Shown: positions 1 through 11,769 of the stretch, one piece after another
How the letters are laid out: every line of letters begins with the position of its first letter
Position numbering within the stretch: the first letter of the stretch is position 1
Origin: Yponomeuta sedellus
Taxonomy: Eukaryota; Arthropoda; Insecta; Lepidoptera; Yponomeutidae
DNA length: 64,000 bases
Reading direction: 5' to 3'
Assembly: GCA_934045075.1 (NCBI GenBank)
Contig: OW203725.1
Coordinates: 19,737,497 to 19,801,496, forward strand
Notes under the pieces: generated by a model
The model's input: the letters and a program-made list of their open reading frames with translations, nothing else
Told to the model about the DNA's origin: nothing
Database searches by the model: none
Position numbers and translations under genes: made by a program

Positions 1-849
1 CCAATAGCATTGTACATACCTATACTCATTTTTAAGTTATTGTAAATATTTGCTTAATTAAAACAATTGCCGACACTAAAACAGTAACAAATATTACTTA
101 GTACTTATTTTAGTAAATTGTATTTGTATTTAAATTTAATTGTTTAAAAAAATAAGGTACAAAATAAAATTGTAAATTATATTAATTTTTAAATTACATT
201 AATATGCATAAATCTTCATTAAACATGGGAAAAAATATACTATAAAAATGTCAACATTTTCTTATCCTATAAGTACGTTTTGGCAAAAAGTATCAAACAG
301 TAACCAATATTAAAAATAATTTTAGAAACTAGCGGCAAGAATCTCGTACTCGATAGCATGTTTGCAATAAAAGAAATCTGCCCTAGCTGAAATACGACTG
401 AGTCCTAAAATAGCTGTTTTTGAGTCAACATTTGAAACTAAGGGTTATAAAATAAAATGTTTTTTTAATTGGTGGTGATAGTTAGACCCTTAATTATTTT
501 GCTCTTTTGTGTCTCTCAGGCTGTCTCGGTGTAGGGTTATTATCAAGGAACCGCGGTTATACAGCTAGGTTACTTCATAATACGCGTGTGTGGGAGCAGC
601 GCCATTGTGTTTCGAGCGAAGGCACAGATTGGGGTCACAAATTATAGCTGATCGGTGCGTTAGGTGAAAACGAGCCATGTCTTAGCCCACTGCTAACTAC
701 TCACGTTTGGTGAAAGTATACGGTTTTTATTTAAGTTAAAACTTAGAACGCACGTAAGAAATCTTTATGATTAAACGTACGTAACCGTGTAATAGGTTGT
801 TAATAGAATATACTAGTATTTCTTAATGAATCGCGATACTCGTACATAG
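1..849. other. AT-rich non-coding stretch
   Basis: I see no gene, RNA gene or recognisable repeat here. Composition is strongly AT-rich and short frames are broken by stops. Confidence 0.6.
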
Positions 850-1073
850 TTACATATTAAACTGGTCTAATCGCGATTATTTATCAGGTAAAACGTAATT
901 AACTTATTTCCCGACGTTTCGGCAGCGTTACAGTTGCCGTGGTCTCGGATAGACTGAAGTGGCGAGTACAGTCAATTATTGTGAGTTTTTCGCAGCTGGC
1001 CAGCAATGTTCGGGAAATAAGGTAATTACGTTTTACCTAATAAATAATTGCGATTAGACTCGATTAATATATA
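850..1073. mobile_element. MITE-like element with ~64-bp terminal inverted repeats
   Basis: The left arm (about 850-914) and right arm (about 1010-1073) are imperfect reverse complements, sharing blocks such as 'aggtaaaacgtaatta' and 'tcgcgatta'. About 95 bp separate them, with no coding capacity. The arrangement fits a non-autonomous DNA transposon; target duplication and superfamily are not clear. A diverged relative, split by a SINE, lies at 62481-62775, and a short piece at about 48750-48770. Confidence 0.65.
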
Positions 1074-2386
1074 ACTAAATAGATGATACTATTGATTTAT
1101 TTTAAGGTATTAAGATCCAAGAAAAGAATTAATAAGAAAACCTAATAGATAATATACAGTTAAAATTTTGAACTGTAGGTAAATACCTCATATTTACCTC
1201 GTAGAAAACATAAAATGGGTTGATACCTGATTACATATCATTTCTAGTGTGTCGTTTGCTAACCCGATGCAGTCGTAGCACGTCGTAATAACAAAACATA
1301 CAATAAACTTGGAACTAAAATTGTGTATATTTGGGTCAAGGACCGCTTGCTTTTGTCAGCTCTGACTGTTTCCAAAGTGCCTAGTCAGTGCTACGAAAAG
1401 CTGTAGGCTCTCTATCCACAGCATTAGTGTAGTTCAAAACTCAGACTCAGCTTCTGTACAAAATCCAAACGATGGGCTAAGCGAGATTTACTAAACCACT
1501 CGATGTCCTAACCGTCAACTCCAGTGCTGTGTTTTTGTATTATTCTGTCTGTTATTCTTTCATAAACGATTTTTTCTACGGCCCATGCTTTCTACAATGC
1601 AGATCTGAAATAGCTGTGTAATTCCCTTTTTATGTACAACAAATAGTTCTCTATCTGGCAATGAACCACGATGATACCACAAGCGTTTTCCTTTACTATG
1701 CGTGGTTCTACTTGTGTATTAATCTGTGATAAGGGCGAGCACCATTACCTTATGGCGCTAATAACGCTGAAAACATTTTTTCTGAGTATTGTAAAGAATT
1801 TTAATTATTTGAACTGTTATAGAGCCATAGAGTTATTTATCAGTTGCGGTTTCTGTTTAGTCGGGTCAACGAAATTAAAGAAACGACGAATATTCTACGT
1901 TCTGTTCTAAGAAAATGCTCAGGTTTATCACGATCTTAACAGAAACTCTATACATTCAGCCTCCGTTTCACAATGGATACGTGCGCCAGACACGTGGAGT
2001 TTGTAGATACATACCAAATCGCCTGTCTTTTGTGCCCCACGTGAGTCAGTCGGAGCTTGGATACCCGGAATGTTTGTTGGCAAAAGTGGTCGGAATCAGT
2101 CCGATACCGACCGTCCCTTTCCGAAATTGTTTGGGCGTCAGGCGGAAATAGTTTGCGTTCCAATGACATTCTCGCTGTAGGCGGCGAATTGGAATTGGAA
2201 CGAAGGATGGTTGGATAGCCTTCAGCTCTGCCTATGCTGTTAGTTTAGCACGATTAACATGAATCACCAGTTTCAGCTATATGAGGCGGTATCTCTCTCT
2301 ACTCTTAGAAGTAGAACAACACGGAGAAATACTTGGTGTGTGTGATTTTCGTAGATGCTAGTGTCAGCAGAAGGTGTAAGGAAGAT
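1074..2386. other. Non-coding stretch, nothing recognised
   Basis: Two frames of just under 80 codons (1671-1910, 1915-2151) have no motif I recognise and no splice or codon signal supporting them. I treat them as chance. Confidence 0.5.
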
Positions 2387-2441
2387 GAGTCGCCCATTAG
2401 CTCAGTTGGAAAGAGCGTTGGCACGGATAGCCAGAGGTCGC
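2387..2441 (+). repeat. SINE family A fragment (5' half of tRNA-like region)
   Basis: This matches the family A tRNA-like segment from 'gagtcgcccattagctcag' through the anticodon-arm homologue, then stops abruptly at 'gccagaggtcgc', where LINE sequence begins. Either the LINE inserted here or the SINE was truncated. Confidence 0.8.
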
Positions 2442-4489
2442 TTATTAGATTTTCTATTAAATTTTCGATTCTTCTATTTTCTGGTAAATTATTAGAATTA
2501 GAGTTATTTTTAGAACAACATAGAGTAGATGTACTCTGTGTCACTGAGCACTGGCTACAAGAGTCCCAAATGAGTTTTTCTGTAAATAATTATGAAATAG
2601 CCAGTTGCTTTAATAGAATGTCTGCATTGCATGGTGGATCCTTAATAATAGTAAATAATAGTTTGAAGTATAAATAACGAAAATATATTAGCAGACTTTC
2701 TGTTAAAAAAGTTGTAGAACTATCATGTGTTGAACTGCCTAAGCATATTGTATTAAGCGTATACAGGCCCCCCGCCAGTGACTATAGTTTATTTGAATCC
2801 GTACTAGAGGATGTTTTAAAGGTAGCTTCAAGTAGTAGCAAGAAAGTTATAGTCTGTGGAGATTTTAATATCGACTTGCTGGTAGACTCCATTTTAAATA
2901 ACAAATTAAAACTTATTTTCAAGTCTTTTAATTTAGTTAATATTTTCTTAGAGCCTTCTAGGATTACCGAAAACACAGCCACCTGTCTTGACAATGTATT
3001 CTGCGACTGTGAATTTTCGCATTGTTCTACAGTAAATTGCTTAAAGTCAGACCACAGTGGTCAAATTGTCCACTTTGAAGCAGATTTAAAAAAAAGAGCA
3101 AGATATAATTTATCGGCCCATGACAGCAAAAAAGTTGGAATTATTTAGAAATTACTTACAAAGTAGCTTACCTACACAAAATCATAAGACCCCTAATGCA
3201 AATGCTCAATATGGAGATTCCTTCAAAGTAGTTTCAGTAGTTTTGATAAAATTTTTAAATTGAAAAAGTTATCATCAAAAAGGAATAAAGTAGCATTTAG
3301 TGAATGGGCCACTGCCGGCATCCGATAAAGCAGGGACACACTATATGCGCTATATGAGAAAAAAACAAACACATATGACCCCAGTTTTATACAGTATGTT
3401 AAACTATATTCAAAATTATTTAAGGCCGTCTGCCACAAAGCGAAATGTGAGCATATAAAATCCAAAATCCGCCAATCTTCTAATAAATCCAGAACAATTT
3501 GGGCTATTATAAATAAGGAAATCGGTAAATCCAAATCAGGAGATCGCGAACTTTCACTAAAAATAGATGATAAATTAATAACCTCAAATGAAGACATTGC
3601 TACGGCTTTTGAACAGTTCTTTACAAATGTACCAATTGTAAAGACAGCTCCTTTAGACTCTTCTCCAGATCTTGCTGAAAGTATTTTGAAAAACGATGTC
3701 CCCCCATGCGATCACGATTTTTCGTTCGACTATATTGAAGCCCATACCGTGATTAAACCGTTTAAAAAGCTAAAGCTTAAAAAAACTTAAGTCTTATGGG
3801 GTATGTCAGTAACAGTAGTTAGCTCAGTAATCGATACCCTAGCACCCCATTTAGCCAGAATCTTTAACAAATGTTTAGATGAGGGTATATTCCCTGATCT
3901 AATGAAATATAGTAGGCTCGTTCCTTTATTTAAAAGTGGTGATAAGCAAGATCCCACAAATTTCAGACCAGTTTCAGTTCTACCCGTTTTGAGTAAAATA
4001 TTCGAGAAGATAGTTCTAGATCAACTGCTTACACATTTCAATGACGATCAACTTCTCCATGGTCAGCAATTCGGCTTTACGCGAGGGCGCTCTACAACGG
4101 ACGCTGGCGTCATGTTAGTTAAACATATATTTAGTGCATGGGAAGATCGCAAGGGTGCTATAGGCGTATTCTGTGACTTGTCGAAAGCATTTGATTGCGT
4201 GGACCATAAAACACTTTTTTTAAAATTAACGCACTATGGTATAAACGGGAATAGACTAAAACTTATGACATCATATTTAGAAGGGAGAGTTTAGAAGGGA
4301 GAGTTCAAAGAGCTGATATAAATAGAACTAAATCTTCAGGGTCAGAGGTCAGGATAGGAGTGCCATAGCGATCGATTTTAGGGCCGTTCCTCTTCCTCGT
4401 ATATGTAAATGATTTGCCGTTCATGGTTCAAAATATGTCAGCGATAGTATTATTTGCAGATGACACGTCATTTATTTTTAAAATTAAGA
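2442..4489 (+). pseudogene. Degenerate non-LTR retrotransposon (Jockey/CR1 group), endonuclease and reverse transcriptase
   Basis: This is a LINE ORF2 remnant. The apurinic-endonuclease part shows 'VTEHWL' (about 2540), 'YRPP' (about 2767), 'GDFNID' (2858-2875) and 'SDHSG' (about 3046). The reverse transcriptase part, open at 3803-4294, shows 'NFRPVSVLPVLSKIFEK', 'QQFGFTRGRSTTD' and 'DLSKAFDCVDH'; 'LFADDTSFIF' follows at about 4447-4476. Several stops and frameshifts separate the blocks: a TAA after about 2675, a TAG near 3146, and a TAG in the motif before 'LGPFLFLVYVNDL'. The element cannot make a full protein. The 3' part after the FADD box is missing, replaced by SINE family A. Clade is judged from motif wording only. 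Confidence 0.9.
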
Positions 4490-4752
4490 GACTACCTACT
4501 TTGCAGTTAGGTTTTTACATCGGAATGATATCCTAACTGCAAAGTAGGTAGTCGGGGTTGCAAGTGATGCAATCTACTTCAGCCAGATGTCGCTGCGTAA
4601 TACAGAGAATAGTGTAAAGAGGTTCGAAATTTCACTGATGCCGGTGAGTCGCCCATTAGCTCAGTTGGATAGAGCGCTGGCACGGATGGCCAGAGGTCGC
4701 GGGTTCGAGTCCCGGCATGGGTGGAATTTTTAGCCTCTAAATAGGTTTTTAG
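4490..4752 (+). repeat. SINE family A copy with 74-nt tRNA-like region and inverted head
   Basis: The copy starts with a perfect 22-bp inverted repeat (4490-4511 and 4532-4553, 20-nt loop). A family-typical head follows, then a tRNA-like segment at 4650-4723: a 7-bp acceptor stem (CGCCCAT/ATGGGTG with one G-T pair), a D-arm with A-box 'tagctcagttgg', an anticodon arm CTGGC/GCCAG, and a T-arm with B-box 'gggttcgagtccc'. It ends 'cctctaaataggttttta', without the family 3' tail. Confidence 0.9.
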
Positions 4753-5098
4753 AAAAAGTATTGCGCATACATTACAAAGCAGCGCCACCGACCAATGGAG
4801 CGTAGTAAACTGGGTGTAAAGACGATTAAGAAAATCCGAAAGACAACACTACACACTCCAGAACCAGAATGGTCGATGTTGGAGGTGCAACCGCTAAGCT
4901 GAAGTGAATTTCGGCAGGCTACATAAGGCGTATGGACGCAGACAGGTGGGCTAACAACGCCACTGATTGGGTTACATAAGGGATATAAAAAATTACATGG
5001 TCTGCAAAAGCGGAAATGGCGGGACAAACTCACCACCTTTCTACCGGATGGGCAAGAGGTGGCCACAGACAGAGAGAACTGCACTGCAGATAGATATA
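4753..5098. other. Non-coding stretch
   Basis: No gene or repeat recognised between the SINE and the microsatellite. Confidence 0.5.
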
Positions 5099-5163
5099 TA
5101 GATGGATGGATGGATGGATGGATGGATGGACGGACGGACGGACGGACGGACGGATGGATGGAT
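5099..5163 (+). repeat. Tetranucleotide microsatellite (GGAT)n/(GGAC)n
   Basis: About sixteen tetranucleotide units: 'gatg' units switch to 'gacg' units and back. The long Ser/Pro/His-rich frame on the opposite strand across this region (4749-5198) is a product of the repeat, not a gene. Confidence 0.95.
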
Positions 5164-6904
5164 TTATTTCCATAAGACACGTGTATAAATAGCATCACAT
5201 ATTACATCACAAAGTAACAGCAGCAGCAGTCAGAAACAAACTTTTTCGTCTACCTACTGCGGTTGACTGGTAAAAAATGCTTATGGCATTAAGTTAGCCG
5301 CATTGTACGATTTTATTGTTAAAATTTAAGTGCAATTAACTTGTAGCTGGTAACTGGTAGGCAGGCTAATCTTTGCCATTTGCCACAAAATAAATAATAA
5401 CAATAACTTTCACACACCACAATCACTTTGCCCCGGTCGCCATACAGCAAAACAATATGTGGTCCCTGCAAATATTAACAAAATAAGTAAGGTTAACAAA
5501 AACAGTGGCCGGCGAGAAGCAGTGCATGTTTTGTATTCAAAACGTGCCATTCTATTTCTACTACTCATGTACTCTATTTTACTGGGTATTTTGAGCAGTT
5601 CAATTTCGTAGTTTTCCGATACCAATACATACCAATGCCACAGAAAATACTACAAAACCGTTTTACACAGAACTACCATGTATGAGCATCGCGATTGATT
5701 AAGAATTACTTGTACTGTAGAAGATCTGTCGTTTAATAAATCGCCCTTTATGACCTAGCCCATGTCATTAAATTCATTCTGTATTATTTTCTTGAGTTGG
5801 CTCATCCCACTCTCACCGTCTAGACTTACTTAACTTTAATGATAATTACTTTGGTACTCCCCATTCACATTAAGCCCCTTACACTGCACCTCACGCCCCA
5901 GCAGATAATCACTTTTTTCTCTCCTATGCTACACAGCTTCGTCGTTGCCAGGTTATTAGACAGAAACTATCAGATCAAAAGCTTTTATTCAAAGAAGCAC
6001 AGAAACTGCGACTTAATGAACATTACAATTTAAACTACCTCTCACCTGGAGCCGAGCCTATGTATGCTCTGCAAAACGTGCCTGCGGTTTATTTCAAGTG
6101 GGATTTGGTTAACATTTATACCAAATATACACTGCTGTTCAATCGCGTGACAAACATACAAACTTTCACATCTGTATTGTCAGTAGCATAAGCGCACTCA
6201 TAAGTGACATGTTTACACGAATGCACATGTTTTATTCATCACTCCAGTTGCAGCGAGATGTAGACCGGGCATAATTCAAGCGATAAATTTGCCACTGCGA
6301 CGCAGAAAGTGTTTAAGCATCGGGTGTCTATAAAAAAAATCCACTCGTAACTTTACGTCGAGTTTAATGGTTATTTTATGTCTTCGGAGGGACTGTAAGC
6401 ATCCAGTGTAAATTAGATTTCGGCTATGATTCGTTGGTGTTCTTTTTTACCGCTGTTGTTATTTGGACTGCTTAGTGTTTCTTATTGAAGAACTAGTACC
6501 ATTTATGGGTAATAGTGACACTCAATTGTGCGTACATAATGTTGTGCCATTACAAAAAACTTGCGATAAGGATATTCACAAATATTCTAACGGATGATAG
6601 ACAATTCATTCTCTATTACCTATGCATGGTCAATGGTCGTACATAACTGTGTAGAATGGAACTTCACAGCGGCTACTCTGTCCTTCTAAGCGGTTAGAGC
6701 AACTGTATAACAAAACATGTTTCCCGCGTTGACAACTTTGTGACAGGTTGTTAACTTCCATCAACTATAATTATAATTAAACATGGAAAGACTTAGAGCC
6801 TCTCACGACTCGCTTCCCCAACATTGTACCTTAGCTATTTACTCTCAGCGACACCCGGAATTATCCCTTGTGTTTCGAAGCTGACACTTAAGTTATAGAA
6901 GCGC
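5164..6904. other. Non-coding stretch, nothing recognised
   Basis: No exon-like frame, RNA gene or repeat structure is supported here. Confidence 0.5.
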
Positions 6905-7262
6905 TCGTGACCTAGGCGAACCGAGTGATTGGAATCAATCACTTGGTTAAGCAACAACAGGCGCGGTCAGGTACGGGATGGGTGAGCGTCCCGTGACTAC
7001 CGCTAGTGGCATTTTTCCGAGCGCTTCCGTGCTTCGCAAGGCACGTTAAGCCGTTGGTGCCGGCTGTCATATAATGGCAGTCGTTAAGCCATTTCAGAGG
7101 CCTTATGGGCGGCTTGATAACTTCTGACAGTAAGGCGCGCCACTGTCTTACAATCCTCCACCAACCCGGACTTGGCCGCCGTGGTGGAGTATGGCCTAAC
7201 CTTCCTGCGATGCAGGAAGAGACCCGTGCCCCAGCAGTGGGGACATACAAGGGTTGATAACG
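6905..7262 (+). repeat. Interspersed repeat family X, near full-length copy
   Basis: Starts near 'gacctaggcgaaccgagtga', runs through 'ggcatttttccgagcgcttc' and 'ggcacgttaagccgt', and ends 'cagcagtggggacatacaag' followed by an AT-rich tail. Other copies: 16170-16482 (+), 21030-21100 (+, 3' end only), 26709-27064 (-), 43087-43310 (-). It has the look of a lepidopteran SINE or a LINE 3' end; no coding frame is conserved between copies, so the class is open. Confidence 0.8.
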
Positions 7263-7597
7263 ATAATAATAATAATAATAATCTTTATTGACACAAAACA
7301 CATACAAAACTAAATTACATCATGTTACAATATATTAAGACATTAATTAGAGTTACATACATTTTTGATGCGTGCTTCTGATACCTATACTAGGAAAAAT
7401 CCTGTATTACTGGTAGCAGTGCCCTCCCAAAAATGAGTAAACAATTTTGTAACGTGTGAAATAGAAATGGTTAACAAGATGTGATATTAAATAATGAATT
7501 AAATTATTGCATAAATTCTTGAAATTTAATAACTACACAGTGTTAAACAATAAGTGTTAAACTTGATTTAACAATATTTTAGGTACTCGTAAATTTT

Positions 7598-7651
7598 GTG
7601 TGCTTTGTGTGTGTGTATGTGTGTGTGTAAGTGTGTTTGTGTGTGCGCGTA
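7598..7651. repeat. GT-rich dinucleotide tract
   Basis: Interrupted (TG)n run in the 3' UTR region of the minus-strand LINE. Confidence 0.85.
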
Positions 7652-7678
7652 CATAAACAGAAATACAACCTATAAGCA

Positions 7679-8070
7679 TTACTTTAATATTGTTAAGAGA
7701 TCTTCCGTTTCAACGTAAGTATAATTTAAAAATAGGTCAACTAAGACTTTCTTAAGATTATGTGAATTCAAGTTACGAAAATCACACAATCTATTAAGTC
7801 TATTATAAAGAAATCCTCCCAGAAAGAGTTGAGACCTTTGTGCAAAGCTAGTACGGAATCTTTGAACTGTGAATAAGATATCTTTGCGTCTATTTGATCT
7901 GCCCAAAGTACGTACCTCCGATTTCTTATGCTGACTAAGGATGCATTGCATGATGAATAATTGTCTGACAGAGAGAACCTTAGCTGATAAACAGTGAAAG
8001 TGGCAAATTTTGATGACTGCTGTTTGGGCTCTTTCAAGGAGAATTAAGTGGCACTTTGACGCACCACCCC
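7679..8070 (-). pseudogene. LINE ORF2, C-terminal end
   Basis: On the minus strand two overlapping frames (8037-7768 and 7951-7679) together give the end of ORF2, including 'FRTSFAQRSQLFLGGFLYNR', and stop at 7679. This matches the basic, cysteine-poor C-terminal tail usual in CR1/Jockey-type ORF2. A frameshift around 7950 splits it. Confidence 0.7.
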
Positions 8071-8075
8071 AAATT

Positions 8076-9388
8076 TCAATGCAGATCTATGATAGATTGG
8101 CAAAGAGAGAGGTACATTAAACGCATAATTTTAGGTTCAGCTACATGCCGTATGTTTCTAAAAATTGATATTAGTTTTCTAACCCTAGAAGATAATTTTA
8201 CAATATGATCTTTAAAAGAAAGGTGTTTGTGTATTATAATTCCGAGGTATCTAATAGAATCAACTCTTTCAAGGCTTTGACATTTTGTGTTACAAATTTT
8301 GGAGGTACAAGATCTGGAATGGGCTTTAATGGATAATTCACGGCTTAAGGGTTGTGTCTGTGGAACAATAGAAAATGTTAAATATTTGGTCTTCTCAACA
8401 TTTAGGCTAATTAGGTTACTGCTCAACCACTCTGTAACGATGTCAAAACCCCTATGTGCTTGTTTAAATATTGTATTCCAGGAGAGGCCCTGGAAAATCA
8501 GGGCGGTATCGTCAGCGAAGGAGATCAAGGTACCGTTTTGCAAATCAATGTCACATAGAGAGTTAAGGTAAATCAAAAACAGGGTCGGCCCTAAAGTGCT
8601 TCTTGGGGCACCTCATAATTTACCGGAAGTGGCTCACTTGTTGTATCATTTACCCTTACACGTTGGTTTCTTGCTGATAGATAGTCCTTGAAAAGTTGGA
8701 GCTGTAAACCACGAATACCAATGTGTTCCATTTTATTTAACAATAGTGGTATCGAAATGGTGTCGAAGGCTTTGCGAAGATCGAGAAATATGGCTAAGCA
8801 ACGGTCACCCTTGTCAAGACCCTTTACAATGGTATTCGTAAGTTTCGCCACTGCATCAGTTGTAGATTTCCCCTTACGGAAACCGAACTGATTTGACGAA
8901 AGCAAATTTTGTGACTCTAAAAATTTAATTAATTGTTTGTTAATAATTTTTTCAAGGACTTTAGAAATAGAAGAGAGCAGAGAGATAGGTCTATAATTAC
9001 CCAGATCAGATTTTTCACTAGACTTAAAGAGAGGGGTGATTACTGCTTTCTTTAGAGCATCAGGGAATACTCCAGAGGTGATAGACAAATTACAAATATG
9101 GGTGATAGGGCCAGCGAGGGATGTTATATTGTACTTTAGTAGTTTGGATGAAATTTTATCCCATCCGGATGATGCAGTATTCTTAAGTGTATTTATTGTC
9201 ATTATAACCTCAGAGATATCAGTTTTAAGTAGAACTAATGAATTACTATTTGGACATTGCATTTCGGGCGTATTTGTGAAAGAAGAACTTTGTTTGGGAT
9301 CTTTAATAATTCCTTCAGCAAGTTTTTCTCCTACACTCGCAAAGTATAAGTTGGCTTTATTTACAGCTTCATGTGGGTCATTGGCCAA
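8076..9388 (-). pseudogene. LINE ORF2 reverse transcriptase (two frames)
   Basis: The palm and fingers are in the frame 9388-8591: 'NYRPISLLSSISKVLEKIIN', 'NQFGFRKGKSTTD' and 'IFLDLRKAFDT'. It ends in a stop just after the 'VPQ' box. The catalytic 'FADDTALIF' and the thumb region ('VDSIRYLGIIIHKHLSFKDH') continue in another frame, 8576-8076. A frameshift near 8590 therefore splits the polymerase between the VPQ and FADD boxes. The product would have made cDNA during target-primed insertion; this copy cannot. The 265-codon run is the longest open stretch in the window, which points to a fairly recent insertion. Confidence 0.93.
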
Positions 9389-10105
9389 TGATAGAATGTC
9401 TTGAGACGAAATTTCACGAGGCTTAAAACGCGCAATTTTGTTAATAACTTGCCAAGTTTGTTTAATGCTTGTGGTAGTGGCCTTTTCTAGTTCAGCTTTT
9501 TCATATTGTTTTTTAATTTGTTTTAATACATTATTTCAAAAATTTCTATAACGTTTATATGTAATAGATAGAATTGCATTATCAGGATCTTTTTTAGTTT
9601 TCTTGTGCATCTTATCCCTATTTTTCATACATCGCAGGAGATCTTGCGTGATCCACGGTTTGATGGGAGTTTTACGTCTAGACAAAGTTATTACACTACT
9701 ATTTTTGCAGATTATATTGTTTAAGGAGTGAATCAAAAGATTTGTGGTAGCATTACAATCGGCACATTCAAGAATAGGATCAAAAGTATGTTTTTTTATT
9801 TAATCTGCAATAGCATTGTAGTCTACTTTGATGTGTGTGTACTTTTTAAATACTGTGCAAGGTGTAAGCTCTAATGCAATACATACTGTATTGTGGTCTG
9901 TAACACTATTGTTAATAATTAGGGTTTTAGAGTTTAAATTAGATTTCATGATTATATAGTCAAGGCAGGAATTATTTCCAGTTGGTTTATCATGTGCCGG
10001 GAGTAATCCATGGCATGCAGTGAGTTCAAGATAGGTAGGAGCCCGTGTATCATTTGAATTCGGAGATATATCAATGTTGATATCACCAATGATAATGATT
10101 GTTTT
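9389..10105 (-). pseudogene. LINE ORF2, endonuclease 3' part and linker
   Basis: Minus-strand frames recover the catalytic 'IIGDINIDI' (around 10070-10095), then 'GNNSCLDYI' and 'VTDHNTVCIALEL' (the DH pair of the endonuclease). A linker follows ('KPWITQDLLRCMKNRDKMHK', 9700-9600) leading into the reverse transcriptase. Single stops and frameshifts occur, for example near 9538 and 9798. The upstream half of the endonuclease lies beyond the inserted DNA transposon, at 10943-11438. Confidence 0.85.
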
Positions 10106-10942
10106 AAAGGACTTTGTCCATTTTGGGCTATAAGTGGACAGAATGTAAGAGAAAAATCGAAATAACCCCTGATTATAATTAATTTCAAAACAAATATTTT
10201 TGCTTATCTCGTTGTATCAATAGACATTTTAAACAGTTACAAACTAATAAGAATTTTATCTGAAATCCAGTCTTTATTCTGTCAACCAGTCTTGATTTTT
10301 ATTACGGTGTTGCAATTTAAAGAATTTAATTAGTCAAAAATTGCACAGAAATCAATTTGGAGTCTCTAATGCAACGGGTTTAGTATTATTTGGGAAAAAA
10401 TAATGCATACTAATGCAACGGCATTACAATACTTGCTAGATGTGTCGTATTCAATTTATTGGTGTGATAAAATGATTAAAAGAAATAATCTGGATTTGAG
10501 GGTAAACTATTTATTTATGGCAACACTAGACAAAAAAAATTGTTTGAATTGTCATTGTCATTGACAAACCACAGATTAAAAAGACTCAAAACGATTAATT
10601 TATTCATTGTTTTGCTGTTTCTATGCTTCTCGTGAATATTGTTTGTTTTATTACTACTATAGCTTGTTAAAATGGATCCCGATTCTTCGTTTATTGATGA
10701 CCCCGGCTCAACTACGGATTTTGTACCGGACTTACTTTGTGGTACTTACCAAATAAAGCAAGCAAATCATAGGACACCTTGAAGCAAAAAACTCACAGTG
10801 CAGGTATATTGATGCAAATTAATTACTTTAATAGTCTAATGCAAATTAACTAACTCATGCTACAAAACCTACGACTTAGTTGGAATTCAATTGACTGTTT
10901 ACGTTTGGCCAAATCGCCCATACAAAGTGGACAATGTCCTTT
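10106..10942. mobile_element. DNA transposon inserted in the LINE endonuclease
   Basis: The ends are inverted repeats: 'aaaggactttgtccattttg' at the left and, reading inward from the right, 'aaaggacattgtccacttt'. Removing about 837 bp restores the endonuclease reading from 'LLTSLH' to 'KTIIIIGDINID', which fixes the boundaries to within a few bases. Inside is a short + strand frame from an ATG at 10672 ('MDPDSSFIDDPGSTTDFVPD...') that runs into a stop after about 36 codons. It could be the 5' end of a transposase gene kept by an internally deleted copy. Superfamily not determined; the target duplication is unclear. Confidence 0.72.
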
Positions 10943-11438
10943 ATGAAGTGAAGTTAATAAAGTATCGAGGGAGTCTAAGAACCTGTCTATGGTGGCAAAA
11001 GATGGATCTATAGATGGAAATGATAGCAATACTATCATTAATCACTGAGACAATACAATTTGAATCTAGGAAATTTGGTTCGTATGAAAAGTGATAAATG
11101 TTATTGTTCATATATACTACGACCCCATCGTTTTGGTTACAATTTTTAGTAGTAGCGATAGGTATAAAATTATCTAATGAGGGTAATGTAGAGTTTGTGG
11201 GGCTGTTTAGCCAACATTCAGTAAGAACTATTATATCGGGCTCTATTTGTGTTCTTTGTATAAGCGTATGTAGACCTAGAATATAACAAGAAATACTCCT
11301 GATATTTTGAGTAATAATTTTTAGCTCTTTTTTACTTCCTGTCAAGACTTGCGAACAATTTTCGGGATCACACGAGTAGCATTGGGATACTTGAAAACTA
11401 TCAACACTCTGTATAAAACTATCAAGGTCGTTATCCAT
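10943..11438 (-). pseudogene. LINE ORF2, endonuclease N-terminal part
   Basis: Begins 'MDNDLDSFIQ' at 11438. It contains 'LKIITQNIRSI' (the QN box), 'EPDIIVLTECWLN' (catalytic Glu) and 'NDGVVVYMNN', as expected for an apurinic-like endonuclease. A frameshift near 11035 moves the continuation 'FATIDRFLDSLDTLLTSL' into another frame just before the DNA transposon. ORF1 ends at 11770, so about 330 bp lie between the ORFs. Confidence 0.88.
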
Positions 11439-11769
11439 TACTTATTTTTTGAAAACTGCAGGTGCTGTTTGTTGACTCTGTGAAACAAGTACAAATTTCA
11501 CTATAATCTTGGTTGTATTTGAGTAAATAATAATGATACATTGAGGCCTTCTGTAATAACTGAAGATTGTAGTCTAGATTAAGGCGTGTGAGTAGTGTGT
11601 AGTATATTTTGTGAAAGTCTTTTATAGTGTGTGTATGAGTTATTTTGTGAGTGAATTGTATTGTGTAGTATGTGATTGTGTAAAGGATTTTTTGTGTATG
11701 ACATGATTTATTAATACTTATTAGCATGCATAATATAAAGGCAAAAAATAAAACGATTATTAGATCTAG

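Noticed and set aside
4749..5198. 149-codon minus-strand frame with a Ser/Arg/Pro/His repeat
   Set aside because: Produced by the GGAT/GGAC microsatellite.
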